A DNA stretch of 62,159 bases from DATKPC01 sp035524275. Lineage in GTDB: Bacteria > Pseudomonadota > Gammaproteobacteria > Burkholderiales > Burkholderiaceae_F. Every line of letters begins with the position of its first letter. Position 1 is the first letter of the stretch. Of the stretch, positions 9,764 through 18,047 are shown one piece after another. The notes beneath the pieces were generated by a model that was given only the letters and a program-made list of their open reading frames with translations, ran no database searches and had not been told where the DNA came from. The DNA is taken from positions 1 to 62,159 of the forward strand of contig DATKPC010000146.1 in the NCBI GenBank assembly GCA_035524275.1, read 5' to 3'. Position numbers and translations under genes: made by a program.

Positions 9764-10654
9764 ATGAAGATGAATCGCCTGGCCGTCATCGTCGTCGTGC
9801 TCGTCGCGGCGGCGGCGCTGTTGCGGATGTGCACGTTCGTCGTCGACCAGCGCCGCGACGCGATCGTCTTCGCCTTCGGGCAGATCCACCGCGTGGTCCA
9901 CGATCCGGGGCTGCACTTCAAGCTGCCGCCGCCGTTCCAGAACGTCGACACGGTCGACAAGCGCATCCTGACGATCGACGCGGCACAGGCCGACCGCGTG
10001 CAGACGTCGGAAAAGAAGAACCTTCTCGTCGATTCCTTCGTGAAGTGGCGAATCAGCGACGCGCGCAACTTCTGGATCAGCTTCCAGGGCAGCGAGCGGG
10101 CTGCCGAGGATCGCATCTCGACGCTGGTGCGCGATGCGCTGAACCAGGCGGTCAACAAGCGAACCGTCAACGAGATCACCTCGCGCGAGCGCGACAAGGC
10201 GATGGAGGAGATCCGCGTCGCCGTACAGGAGCGTGTTCGGGACCTCGGCGTGACGATCGTCGACGTCCGGCTGAAGCGCGTCGACCTGTTGCCGGAAATC
10301 AGCGAATCCGTCTATCACCGGATGGAAGCGGAACGCAAGCGCGTGGCGGCCGAGCAGCGTGCCATCGGTGCGGCCGAGTACGAGAAGATCCGCGCCGACG
10401 CGGATCGCCAGAGCGAGGTGCTGATTGCCGCGGCGTACCGCGATGCGCAGCAGGTCGTCGGCGCCGGCGATGCGAAGGCGGCCGCGATCTACGCGCAGGC
10501 GTTCGGCCAGAGCCCGGAATTCTTCGCGTTCTATCGCAGCCTCGACGCCTATCGCAAGAGCTTCCGCAGCCGCTCCGACCTCATCGTCGTCGATCCGTCT
10601 TCCGCCTTCTTCCGCTACATGAAGGATCCGGGCGCCGCGCGCCCGGCGCGGTGA
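9764..10654 (+). CDS. hflC: FtsH protease activity modulator HflC
   Basis: HflC is the partner of HflK in the FtsH-HflKC complex. The 296-residue protein has an N-terminal membrane anchor at about 6-24 and the SPFH domain (FVVDQRRDAIVFAFGQIHRV, DPGLHFKLPPPFQNVDTVDK). A helical region follows (VYHRMEAERKRVAAEQRAIG), then the conserved end FFAFYRSLDAYRKSF. The ATG at 9764 is 4 bases after the hflK stop, so the two are translationally linked. The next gene starts on the last base of its stop codon. Confidence 0.96.
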   Translation: MKMNRLAVIVVVLVAAAALLRMCTFVVDQRRDAIVFAFGQIHRVVHDPGLHFKLPPPFQNVDTVDKRILTIDAAQADRVQTSEKKNLLVDSFVKWRISDARNFWISFQGSERAAEDRISTLVRDALNQAVNKRTVNEITSRERDKAMEEIRVAVQERVRDLGVTIVDVRLKRVDLLPEISESVYHRMEAERKRVAAEQRAIGAAEYEKIRADADRQSEVLIAAAYRDAQQVVGAGDAKAAAIYAQAFGQSPEFFAFYRSLDAYRKSFRSRSDLIVVDPSSAFFRYMKDPGAARPAR

Positions 10655-10842
10655 TGGTGCCGACGTTGACGGCCGCCTTCGCGGTCATGCTGGTGCTGGA
10701 GGGCGCGCTGCCGCTGCTGGCCCCGCGTCTCTGGCGACGCTCGTTCGAGCGTCTGCTGCGGCTGCGCAACGGCCAGATCCGCTTCTTCGGGCTGGCTTCG
10801 GTGGCCCTGGGCGCGCTGCTCCTCCTCGTCTCCGTGGCCTAG
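10654..10842 (+). CDS. Small DUF2065 membrane protein
   Basis: A 62-residue protein with two hydrophobic segments (AAFAVMLVLEGALPLLAPRLW and SVALGALLLLVSVA) joined by a basic loop with RNGQIRFFGL. This is the pattern of the DUF2065 family, which is often found after hflC. Its function is not known. The ATG at 10654 overlaps the hflC stop by one base (TGATG), which supports coupled translation and this start. The location suggests a link to the HflKC membrane complex, but that is inference from position only. Confidence 0.82.
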   Translation: MVPTLTAAFAVMLVLEGALPLLAPRLWRRSFERLLRLRNGQIRFFGLASVALGALLLLVSVA

Positions 10843-10851
10843 GCCGACGCG

Positions 10852-12030
10852 ATGCCGAGTTGGCTGCTGCCCGAGGGAATTTCCGACGTCCTGCCGGACG
10901 AGGCGCGGCGGATCGAGGAACGGCGGCGTGCGCTGCTGGACCTCTTCCGCAGCTACGGCTACGAACTCGTCCTGCCGCCGCTGCTGGAGCACCTGGATTC
11001 ACTGCTGACCGGCACCGGCCGCGACCTGGACCTGAGCACGTTCAAGCTCGTCGACCAGTTGAGCGGCCGCAGCCTCGGGCTGCGGGCCGATACGACGCCG
11101 CAGGTCGCGCGGATCGACGCCCATATCCTGAACCGCGCCGGAGTCGTGAGGCTGTGCTACGCCGGGCCCGTCCTGCATGCTCGGCCCGCGCATCCGCTGG
11201 CGACGCGGGAGCCGATCCAGGTCGGAGCGGAACTGTACGGCGATCCGACGATCGACGCGGACGCCGAGATCGCGGAACTTGCCGTGCAGGCGCTGCGCCG
11301 TTGCGGCGCGGGTCGCGTCCAGTTCGACCTCGGGCATACGGCGATCCTGCGCGCCCTGCTTGCCGCCGACCCGGCGGCAGCGTCGGCCACCGACGAGATC
11401 CTGGCGGCGCTCAACGCGAAGGATGGCGCGGCTCTCGGCGAGGCGCTGGCGCGGACGACCGCGACGACGGCGGGCGCCGTGGATGCGCTGTCGCGGTTGC
11501 ACGGCGCGGGCGAGGCCGTGATCGAGCGCGCGCGCCGCGAACTGCCGGCGTGGCCGACCGTCGCGCTCGCACTCGCCGACCTCGATCGCCTGGTCGCAGG
11601 ACTTGCCCGCGTCGGCGTGGAAGCCAGCGTCGACCTCGCTGACCAGCACGGGTACCGCTATCACACCGGACCGACCTATGCCGCCTACGTCCCCGGCCTC
11701 GTCGGCGCGGCGTTGCGCGGCGGCCGCTACGACGACATCGGGCAGGCGTTCGGGCGCGCACGTCCGGCGACCGGCTTCTCCATCGTCGATCTGCGCGAGC
11801 TGGCGTCGCTGCAGGCGGCCGACGAGCCCGCGGCGATCCGGTTTCCGCGCGCCGCGGACGCCGCGCTCGAATCGCTCGTGGCCTCGCTGCGCGAGCGCGG
11901 CGAGATCGTCGTAGCGGAAAACGGGGTGCCGAGCGCCTGCGGGTTCCGCGTCGATCGACAGATACTCAGGATCGGCGGATCCTGGCAGGTCGTCGCCCTG
12001 TCGCCCGGCGGCGGGGACCCGGATGCGTAG
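10852..12030 (+). CDS. hisZ: ATP phosphoribosyltransferase regulatory subunit HisZ
   Basis: HisZ is a catalytically inactive HisRS-like protein. It combines with the short form of HisG to carry out and regulate the first step of histidine biosynthesis. The 392-residue protein shows a class II synthetase-like fold (LLPEGISDVLPDEARRIEER, LRADTTPQVARIDAH, GRYDDIGQAFGRARPATGFS) without the C-terminal anticodon domain. This separates it from the true HisS at 2223. It lies between hflC/DUF2065 and purA, an order known from betaproteobacteria. hisG is not in the window. Confidence 0.95.
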   Translation: MPSWLLPEGISDVLPDEARRIEERRRALLDLFRSYGYELVLPPLLEHLDSLLTGTGRDLDLSTFKLVDQLSGRSLGLRADTTPQVARIDAHILNRAGVVRLCYAGPVLHARPAHPLATREPIQVGAELYGDPTIDADAEIAELAVQALRRCGAGRVQFDLGHTAILRALLAADPAAASATDEILAALNAKDGAALGEALARTTATTAGAVDALSRLHGAGEAVIERARRELPAWPTVALALADLDRLVAGLARVGVEASVDLADQHGYRYHTGPTYAAYVPGLVGAALRGGRYDDIGQAFGRARPATGFSIVDLRELASLQAADEPAAIRFPRAADAALESLVASLRERGEIVVAENGVPSACGFRVDRQILRIGGSWQVVALSPGGGDPDA

Positions 12031-12047
12031 AAGGGAAGGGCAGCGCC

Positions 12048-13352
12048 ATGGCGCGTAACGTGGTTGTCGTCGGCACGCAGTGGGGCGACGAAGGCAAGGG
12101 CAAGATCGTCGACTGGCTCACCGGCCGCGCCGATGGCGTCGTCCGCTTCCAGGGGGGCCACAATGCCGGCCACACGCTGGTCGTCGCCGGGCGCAAGACG
12201 ATCCTGCGGCTGATCCCGTCCGGGATCCTGCGGCCGTCGGTCGCCTGCTACATCGGCAACGGGGTGGTGCTGGCCCCGGATGCGCTTCTCGCCGAGATCG
12301 ACGAGCTGAAGCAGGCCGGCGTCGACTGCGCCGGCCGGCTCCTGGTGAGCGGCAGCTGTCCGTTGATCCTGCCGTATCACGTGGCGCTGGACCAGGCGCG
12401 CGAGCGCAAGCGCGGCGCCGACCGCATCGGCACGACCGGGCGCGGGATCGGCCCGGCCTACGAGGACAAGGTCGGACGTCGCGCCGTCCGTGTCCAGGAC
12501 CTGCTCGATCCCGACCGCTTCGCGCAGCGCGTCCGCGAAGCGCTCGATTACCACAACTTCGTTCTGACGGGATACCTGGGCGCGCCGGCGGTCGATGCCG
12601 AGCGCGTGATCGCCGACGCGCTGGCCTACGGCGAGCGCCTGGCTCCGATGATCGCCGACGTCTCGCATCGACTCAACAGCGCGATCGGGCGCGGCGACCG
12701 GTTGCTTTTCGAGGGGGCGCAGGGCGCGCTGCTCGACGTCGATCACGGGACGTACCCGTTCGTGACGTCGAGCAATACCGTGGCCGGCGCGGCTTCCGCC
12801 GGGGCCGGCGTCGCGCCGCAGGCGCTCGATTTCGTCCTCGGCATCACGAAGGCCTACGCGACGCGGGTCGGCACCGGGCCGTTCCCGACCGAACTCACCG
12901 ATGCGACGGGCGACGAACTGCGGCGCGTCGGCAACGAATTCGGCTCGGTGACCGGACGTCCGCGGCGTTGCGGGTGGTTCGACGCGGTCGCCCTGCGCCG
13001 CTCGGTGCAGATCAGCGGCATCGCGGGGCTGTGCATCACGAAGCTCGACGTCCTCGACGGATTCGATACCGTGCGCTTGTGCACCGGCTATCGCGTCGAC
13101 GGCGTCGCTTCCGAGATCCTGCCGTTCGGCGCCGACGCGGTGGCGCGATGCGAGCCGGTGTACGAGGATTTCCCGGGTTGGAAGCAATCGACGGTCGGCG
13201 TCAACCGGTGGGATGCGCTTCCGCTCAATGCGCGTCGCTACCTGGAGCGCCTGTCGGACGTCACGGCCGTTCCGATCGACATGGTGTCGACCGGTCCGGA
13301 GCGCGACCAGACGATCGTCCTGCGGCACCCGTTCACCGAGGCGACCCGATGA
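12048..13352 (+). CDS. purA: Adenylosuccinate synthetase
   Basis: PurA condenses IMP and aspartate with GTP to adenylosuccinate, the first committed step to AMP. The 434-residue protein has the P-loop-like GTQWGDEGKGKIVDWL at its start. It also shows FQGGHNAGHTLV, GTTGRGIGPAYEDKVGRR, GAQGALLDVDHGTYPFVTSS and the C-terminal STGPERDQTIVL. Length and motifs are complete. It is 17 bases after hisZ, and the next gene begins inside its stop codon (ATGA), so the group is probably one operon. Confidence 0.97.
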   Translation: MARNVVVVGTQWGDEGKGKIVDWLTGRADGVVRFQGGHNAGHTLVVAGRKTILRLIPSGILRPSVACYIGNGVVLAPDALLAEIDELKQAGVDCAGRLLVSGSCPLILPYHVALDQARERKRGADRIGTTGRGIGPAYEDKVGRRAVRVQDLLDPDRFAQRVREALDYHNFVLTGYLGAPAVDAERVIADALAYGERLAPMIADVSHRLNSAIGRGDRLLFEGAQGALLDVDHGTYPFVTSSNTVAGAASAGAGVAPQALDFVLGITKAYATRVGTGPFPTELTDATGDELRRVGNEFGSVTGRPRRCGWFDAVALRRSVQISGIAGLCITKLDVLDGFDTVRLCTGYRVDGVASEILPFGADAVARCEPVYEDFPGWKQSTVGVNRWDALPLNARRYLERLSDVTAVPIDMVSTGPERDQTIVLRHPFTEATR

Positions 13353-13888
13353 AGGACCTTTACGTCAGCTGGGACGAATACCACCGCGCGATCGAGCAAC
13401 TCGTCGTCGCGGTGTACGAGGGGGGCTACCGTTTCGATTCGCTGCTGTGCCTGGCGCGTGGCGGGCTACGCGTCGGCGACGTGTTCTCGCGCGTCTACGA
13501 CATGCCGCTGGGGATCCTCGCCGCAAGCTCCTACCGCGAGGCGTCGGGAACGCAGCAGGGCAACCTGGACATCGCGGAATACATCACGATGACCGGCGGC
13601 GGCCTTCACGGCAAGCTGCTGCTGGTCGACGATCTCGTCGATTCCGGCGTCACGCTGATCCGCGTGATCGAGACCCTGAAGAAGCGCTTTACCGAACTCT
13701 CGGAAGTCCGCACCGCGGTCATCTGGTACAAAGCGTGTTCGACATACCGGCCGGACTTCTATGTGCAGGACCTGCCCTCGAGTCCGTGGATCCACCAGCC
13801 GTTCGAAGAATACGATTCGTTGCGACCGAACCACCTTGCGGCGCGCCTGCGCGGCAAGGAGCGGGCCGGGGGAGGAAACGCAACCTGA
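13349..13888 (+). CDS. Phosphoribosyltransferase (purine type)
   Basis: A 179-residue type I phosphoribosyltransferase. The PRPP-binding signature is LLLVDDLVDSGVTL, and the N-terminal CLARGGLRVGDVFSR resembles Gpt/hypoxanthine-type enzymes. The C-terminal end DFYVQDLPSSPWIHQPFEEY is typical of this betaproteobacterial subgroup. It probably salvages a purine base, but the base specificity cannot be read from the sequence. The ATG at 13349 overlaps the purA stop by four bases. The long open frame upstream of this start lies within purA and is not coding. Confidence 0.88.
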   Translation: MKDLYVSWDEYHRAIEQLVVAVYEGGYRFDSLLCLARGGLRVGDVFSRVYDMPLGILAASSYREASGTQQGNLDIAEYITMTGGGLHGKLLLVDDLVDSGVTLIRVIETLKKRFTELSEVRTAVIWYKACSTYRPDFYVQDLPSSPWIHQPFEEYDSLRPNHLAARLRGKERAGGGNAT

Positions 13889-14039
13889 TCGGCGGGCTGC
13901 CGGGCCGGGGATATCGCGCGGTACCCCGGAGCAGTGCCCGCGCATCCGACGCGGCGGGAAGCCAGGACGGTCGGCGGCCCCGCGAGGGGGCCGACCTGAG
14001 TTCCACGCCTTCCGCTGCCACCAAAACAACCCGTCGGCT

Positions 14040-14124
14040 TGGTGCCCAGGAGAGGACTCGAACCTCCACACCTTTCGGCACTAGAACCTGAATCTAGCGC
14101 GTCTACCAATTCCGCCACCTGGGC
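14040..14124 (-). tRNA. tRNA-Leu (anticodon CAG)
   Basis: Read on the minus strand, the acceptor arms GCCCAGG and CCTGGGC pair over 7 bp, and discriminator A plus an encoded CCA end at 14040. The anticodon stem CTAGA/TCTAG encloses the loop TTCAGGT, giving anticodon CAG, which reads CUG. A long variable arm marks a class II tRNA. The T arm is GGAGG-TTCGAGT-CCTCT with one G-T pair. It lies convergent to the phosphoribosyltransferase gene and divergent from rnr. CUG is heavily used in these GC-rich genes, so this is a major elongator tRNA. Confidence 0.97.
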
Positions 14125-14141
14125 ACAGCAGCGAGCCGCGC

Positions 14142-14169
14142 ATTGTAATTCCCGAGACCCTCTTGTCAA
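14142..14169 (-). promoter_or_regulatory. Sigma-70 promoter of tRNA-Leu
   Basis: On the minus strand a perfect -35 box TTGACA (14169-14164) is followed after 16 bases by TACAAT (14147-14142), about 17 bases before the mature tRNA 5' end. This is a strong consensus promoter. Its -35 box overlaps the proposed TTG start of rnr on the other strand. Confidence 0.85.
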
Positions 14170-16574
14170 ATCCGGAACATCCCGAATCCCCCAAGCCGAG
14201 CGAGACGCCGCCGGCAACCCTGGATCCCGCCGCCGTCCTGGCAACGGTGACCCAGGCTGCCGGCCCCCTTTCGCTCGAAGAACTCGCGCAGCGACTCGAC
14301 GTCGCTCCGGGCACCGAGGTCCTGCTCGACGCGGCCGTCGCCGATCTCGAGCGCCAGGGACGCATCCTGCGCAACCGCGAGGGCCTCCTGCTCGCCAGCG
14401 CCCGCGCCAACCTGCTCTCCGGCCGCGTCCAGGGGCACCGCGACGGCTTCGGCTTCCTGATCCGCGACGATGGCGGTCCCGACGCCTTGCTTCCCGAACC
14501 GGAGATGAGCAAGGTGCTGCACGGCGACCGCGTGCTCGTCCGGCTCGTCGGCGCCGATCGCCGCGGCCGGCCCGAGGGCGAAATCGTCGAGGTCATCGAG
14601 CGCCGCACGAACCGCCTGGTCGGACGCTTCCTCGCGGAGCGCGGCGTCACGATCGTGGTTCCGGAGGACCAGCGGATCCAGCACGACATCCTGGTTCCGG
14701 CGGCCGCGACGCTCGATGCGACTCACGGGCAGGTCGTCGTCGTCGAGATCGTCCAGCAGCCGCAGCGCCATGTGCAGCCCGTCGGCCGCGTCGTCGAGGT
14801 GCTGGGGGCGATCGACGATCCCGGCATGGAGATCGAGATCGCGGTGCGCAAGTTCGCCGTGCCGCATGAGTTCGGCGAGCCCGTCGAGCGTGAAGAAGGC
14901 CGGCTGCCCCGCGCCGTCCGCGCGGCCGACCTGAAGGGCCGCGTCGACCTGCGCGACGTGCCGCTGGTGACGATCGACGGCAACGATGCGCGCGACTTCG
15001 ATGACGCGGTCTATTGCGAACCCCTCGGAGGGCGCGTGCGCGGCTGGCGCCTGGTCGTCGCCATTGCCGACGTCTCGCACTACGTGCGGCCGGGCTCCGC
15101 GATCGACGCCGAAGCGCAGAACCGCTCGACATCGGTGTACTTTCCGCGTCGCGTGATCCCGATGCTGCCGGAGAGCCTGTCCAACGGGCTGTGCTCCCTC
15201 AATCCGGACGTCGATCGCCTCGTGATGGTCTGCGACATGGTCATCACGCCGCGCGGCGGGGTGAAGGCCTACCAGTTCTATCCGGCGGTCATGCACTCGC
15301 ATGCGCGGCTGACCTACGACGCCGTGTGGGACGCCCTGTCGATGCCGGACGGCCGGCGGGCAACCGAACTGGCCGCGCAGATGCCCAACCTCGGGCATCT
15401 GTATGCGCTCTACGACGCCCTGGCGGCGGCACGGCGCGAGCGCGGGGCCCTGGAACTGGAGACCACCGAGACCGAGATCGTCTGCGATGCCAACGGCCGC
15501 ATCGAGCGCATCGTGCCGCGCCGGCGCAATGACGCCCATCGCATCATCGAGGAATGCATGCTGGCGGCGAACGTCTGCACGGCCGATTTCCTGCAGCGAC
15601 ACCGGCATCCCGCGCTGTTCCGCGTCCACGAGGGCCCGCCGCCGCAGAAGCTCGCCCATCTTCGCGCGCTGCTGAAGTCGCTCGGGCTGCACCTGGGCGG
15701 CGGCGAAGCGCCGCAGCCGGCCGACGTCGCCGAGTTGATCTCGAAGATCCGTTCGCGGCCGGATGCGCAACTGCTGCAGAACGTGCTGCTGCGCTCGATG
15801 CAGCAGGCGGTCTACAGCCCGCACAATTCGGGTCATTTCGGGCTCGCCTACCCGGCGTACACGCATTTCACCTCGCCGATCCGGCGCTATCCCGACCTGC
15901 TCGTGCACCGCGCGGTCAAGGCGATCCTCGACGGCGGGAGCTATGCGCCGGACATCCAGGGCGCGGCCGGGGCGGTCGACAACGCGGCGCCCAAGGCGGT
16001 GGTCGCGCGCTGGGAGACGCTGGGGGCCGTCTGCTCGGCGAACGAACGTCGTGCGGACGAGGCTTCGCGCGACGTCGAAGCGTGGCTGAAGAGCTATTAC
16101 GTGCGCGAGCGCGTCGGCGAGACGTTCACCGGCACGGTCTCCGCCGTCGTGCCGTTCGGGCTGTTCGTCGTCCTCGATGATCTCTTCGTCGAAGGCCTGG
16201 TGCACGTCTCGGAGCTGGGCAGCGAGTATTTCCACTACAACGAAACGATGCACGAGTTGCGCGGCGAGCGCACCGGGATCCGGTACCGACTCGCCGACCG
16301 GCTCACGGTGCAGGTCGCGCGCGTCGACCTGGAGGCGCGGCGAATCGAATTCCGTCTGGTCCGCGAGATCCGGCGGGGCGCGACAGCGCCGGCCGATGCC
16401 GGCGCCGCGCCGCGCGACGGCCGCGACGGTCCATCGGCGGCGCACTCGACCGAGCGCGTCTCGCGCAAGGCACGGCGGGACGCGCGGAACGCCAGCCGGC
16501 GCCGCGTGGCCGAAGCCCCGGTCGCGAACGCGAAGGTCGCGGTCGGCGGGCGCGGACGCAAGCGCGGGCATTGA
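14163..16574 (+). CDS. rnr: Ribonuclease R
   Basis: RNase R is the processive 3'-5' exonuclease that degrades structured RNA. The 803-residue protein has an N-terminal helical domain (LSLEELAQRLDVAPG), OB/cold-shock domains and an RNB catalytic domain with the metal-binding aspartates in VTIDGNDARDFDDAVYC (from about residue 270). The active-site region HFTSPIRRYPDLLVHRAVK is present. An S1 domain follows at about 640-725, then a long Lys/Arg/Ala-rich tail (about 740-803), as usual for RNase R. The start is uncertain: TTG 14163 gives the listed length, while GTG 14247 would drop 28 low-complexity residues. rlmB follows 4 bases after the stop. Confidence 0.95.
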   Translation: MSNPEHPESPKPSETPPATLDPAAVLATVTQAAGPLSLEELAQRLDVAPGTEVLLDAAVADLERQGRILRNREGLLLASARANLLSGRVQGHRDGFGFLIRDDGGPDALLPEPEMSKVLHGDRVLVRLVGADRRGRPEGEIVEVIERRTNRLVGRFLAERGVTIVVPEDQRIQHDILVPAAATLDATHGQVVVVEIVQQPQRHVQPVGRVVEVLGAIDDPGMEIEIAVRKFAVPHEFGEPVEREEGRLPRAVRAADLKGRVDLRDVPLVTIDGNDARDFDDAVYCEPLGGRVRGWRLVVAIADVSHYVRPGSAIDAEAQNRSTSVYFPRRVIPMLPESLSNGLCSLNPDVDRLVMVCDMVITPRGGVKAYQFYPAVMHSHARLTYDAVWDALSMPDGRRATELAAQMPNLGHLYALYDALAAARRERGALELETTETEIVCDANGRIERIVPRRRNDAHRIIEECMLAANVCTADFLQRHRHPALFRVHEGPPPQKLAHLRALLKSLGLHLGGGEAPQPADVAELISKIRSRPDAQLLQNVLLRSMQQAVYSPHNSGHFGLAYPAYTHFTSPIRRYPDLLVHRAVKAILDGGSYAPDIQGAAGAVDNAAPKAVVARWETLGAVCSANERRADEASRDVEAWLKSYYVRERVGETFTGTVSAVVPFGLFVVLDDLFVEGLVHVSELGSEYFHYNETMHELRGERTGIRYRLADRLTVQVARVDLEARRIEFRLVREIRRGATAPADAGAAPRDGRDGPSAAHSTERVSRKARRDARNASRRRVAEAPVANAKVAVGGRGRKRGH

Positions 16575-16578
16575 GCGC

Positions 16579-17334
16579 GTGAGACCGCCGGGCAAGGCGC
16601 AGGTGCTGAGCGGCTTCCACGCCGTGGAGGCACGGCTTGCCGCGGCACCGCGCACGATCGAGATCGTCTACGTCGACGACGAACGACGCGATGCCCGTAT
16701 GCGGGAACTGCGGTCGCGGCTGGACCGGGCCGGCATACGCTGGGCTCCGGTCGACGGCGAACGGTTGCGCGGCCTCGCCCCGGGCGCCCCGCACCAGGGC
16801 GTGGTTGCCCTGTGCGAGCCGTGGGCTCCGCAGTTCGGCTTCGACGATCTCCTGGATTCGGTCGGCCCGACGACGCTGCTGCTGCTGCTCGACGGCATCA
16901 CGGATCCGCGCAACCTCGGCGCCTGTCTTCGCAGCGCGGATGCCGCCGGCGTGACGGCGGTCGTCCTGCCGCGCGATCGGTCGGCGAAGCTCACGCCGGA
17001 GGCGGCGCGCGCGGCGGCCGGCGCGGCCGAGGCGGTGCCGCTCGTCGCCGTCACGAACCTGGCCCGATCGATGCGCGAATTGCGCGATGCCGGCGTGCGC
17101 ATCGTGGGCGCCGCCGGCGAGGCCGGGCGGGCCATCTACGACGTCGACCTGACAGGGCCGGTCGGCTGGGCCGTGGGTGCCGAAGGCGGCGGCCTGCGGC
17201 GCCTGACTCGCGAAAACTGCGACGAACTGGCGTCGATCCCGCTGGCTGGCACCGTGGCGAGCCTCAACGTGGCGGTCGCCGCCGCGGTGTGCCTCTTCGA
17301 AACGGTCCGCCAGCGACGGCCGGTCGCGGCTTGA
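16579..17334 (+). CDS. rlmB: 23S rRNA (guanosine-2'-O)-methyltransferase RlmB
   Basis: A SPOUT-class methyltransferase of 251 residues that methylates Gm2251 in the 23S rRNA peptidyl-transferase region. An N-terminal substrate-binding domain (QVLSGFHAVEARLAAAPRTI, PHQGVVAL) precedes the knotted catalytic domain with DGITDPRNLGACLRSADAAG, AVGAEGGGL and IPLAGTVASLNVAVAAAV. These are the three SPOUT motifs. The GTG at 16579 begins just before the family start and 4 bases after rnr. rnr-rlmB is a conserved pair. Confidence 0.95.
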   Translation: MRPPGKAQVLSGFHAVEARLAAAPRTIEIVYVDDERRDARMRELRSRLDRAGIRWAPVDGERLRGLAPGAPHQGVVALCEPWAPQFGFDDLLDSVGPTTLLLLLDGITDPRNLGACLRSADAAGVTAVVLPRDRSAKLTPEAARAAAGAAEAVPLVAVTNLARSMRELRDAGVRIVGAAGEAGRAIYDVDLTGPVGWAVGAEGGGLRRLTRENCDELASIPLAGTVASLNVAVAAAVCLFETVRQRRPVAA

Positions 17335-17360
17335 GGCAGCGGGCCGTTTCGGGCTAGAAT
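17331..17360 (+). promoter_or_regulatory. Candidate promoter of rpsF operon
   Basis: TTGAGG (17331-17336), an 18-base spacer and TAGAAT (17355-17360) form a reasonable sigma-70 promoter at the very end of rlmB. It would give a leader of about 160 bases before rpsF. Confidence 0.55.
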
Positions 17361-17386
17361 TCAAGGCTTTTCCGCTTTTTTTGTTG

Positions 17387-17414
17387 TCGGAGCGGTCCGC
17401 CGCGGATCCTCCGA
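17387..17414 (+). promoter_or_regulatory. Stem-loop in rpsF leader, possible S6:S18 autoregulatory element
   Basis: The leader folds as TCGGAG, bulged C, GGTCCG, loop CCG, CGGATC, CTCCGA. That is 12 base pairs including one G-U, with a single bulge. No T-run follows, so it is not an intrinsic terminator. In several bacteria the S6:S18 complex represses its own operon through a leader hairpin that exposes CCG. This element has a CCG loop and the right position, but the exact match to the known motif is not established. Confidence 0.5.
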
Positions 17415-17453
17415 TGCGTCCTTGCCGCACCGACTGGCCGGGTCTCGACGAAT

Positions 17454-17483
17454 TTCGATCGACGACTTTTTCGATCGACGACT
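17454..17483 (+). repeat. 14-bp direct repeat in rpsF leader
   Basis: TTCGATCGACGACT occurs at 17454-17467 and again at 17470-17483, separated by TT (period 16). It lies between the leader hairpin and the rpsF ribosome site. GATC-containing palindromic cores may pair within each copy. Confidence 0.8.
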
Positions 17484-17529
17484 GGCGTCGCGACCCGGAG
17501 CGGGCGGCTGAAATCCACAAGGAGGCTTG

Positions 17530-17952
17530 ATGCGGCATTACGAGATCTGTTTCATCGTCCATCCGGACCAGAGCGAGCAGGTGCCCGCGATGATCGATCG
17601 CTACAAGGCGCTCGTCAGCGGGCAGGGCGGCAAGGTCCACCGGGTCGAGGACTGGGGGCGGCGGCAGCTCGCCTACCCGATCGAGAAACTCGTGAAGGCA
17701 CACTACGTGCTCCTCAACATCGAGTGCGGCAAGCCGACGCTCGACGAACTGGAGCACGGGTTCCGCTACAACGACGCGGTGCTGCGCCACCTGACCATCA
17801 GCATGCCGAAGGCCGCAACCGGGCCCTCGCCGATGATGAAGGTCGTCGAGCGCGAGGAGGCCCGCAAGTCGGTGGCGCCGGAGCCGTCGCCGGCGTCGAG
17901 CGCCGGATCCACGGCCTCGGCGGCGGCAGCAGCCCCCGCGGCGGCAAGCTGA
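17530..17952 (+). CDS. rpsF: 30S ribosomal protein bS6
   Basis: Ribosomal protein S6 of 140 residues. It begins MRHYEICFIVHPDQSEQVPA and contains VHRVEDWGRRQLAYPIEKLV and HYVLLNIEC, all typical of bS6. The ATG at 17530 follows a strong ribosome site AAGGAGG (17519-17525). The in-frame TTG just before it is less likely. The last about 30 residues are an Ala/Pro/Ser-rich tail, a length variation common in betaproteobacteria. It is the first gene of rpsF-priB-rpsR-rplI. Confidence 0.97.
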   Translation: MRHYEICFIVHPDQSEQVPAMIDRYKALVSGQGGKVHRVEDWGRRQLAYPIEKLVKAHYVLLNIECGKPTLDELEHGFRYNDAVLRHLTISMPKAATGPSPMMKVVEREEARKSVAPEPSPASSAGSTASAAAAAPAAAS

Positions 17953-18047
17953 GCCGCGCGCGCACGGCACGGGTCGGAGCGAACTTCGGCGACGATTTTC
18001 GCGGCGGCGATGGCGTTCGACGCGACGCCCGGTGGCCGTGATCCGCG

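Noticed and set aside
12080..13348. Upstream extension of the phosphoribosyltransferase frame inside purA
   Set aside because: purA is complete and well supported in its own frame. The extension is basic and low in motifs.
17387..17414. The rpsF leader hairpin as an intrinsic terminator of rlmB
   Set aside because: No T-run follows the stem, and the promoter for rpsF lies upstream of it.
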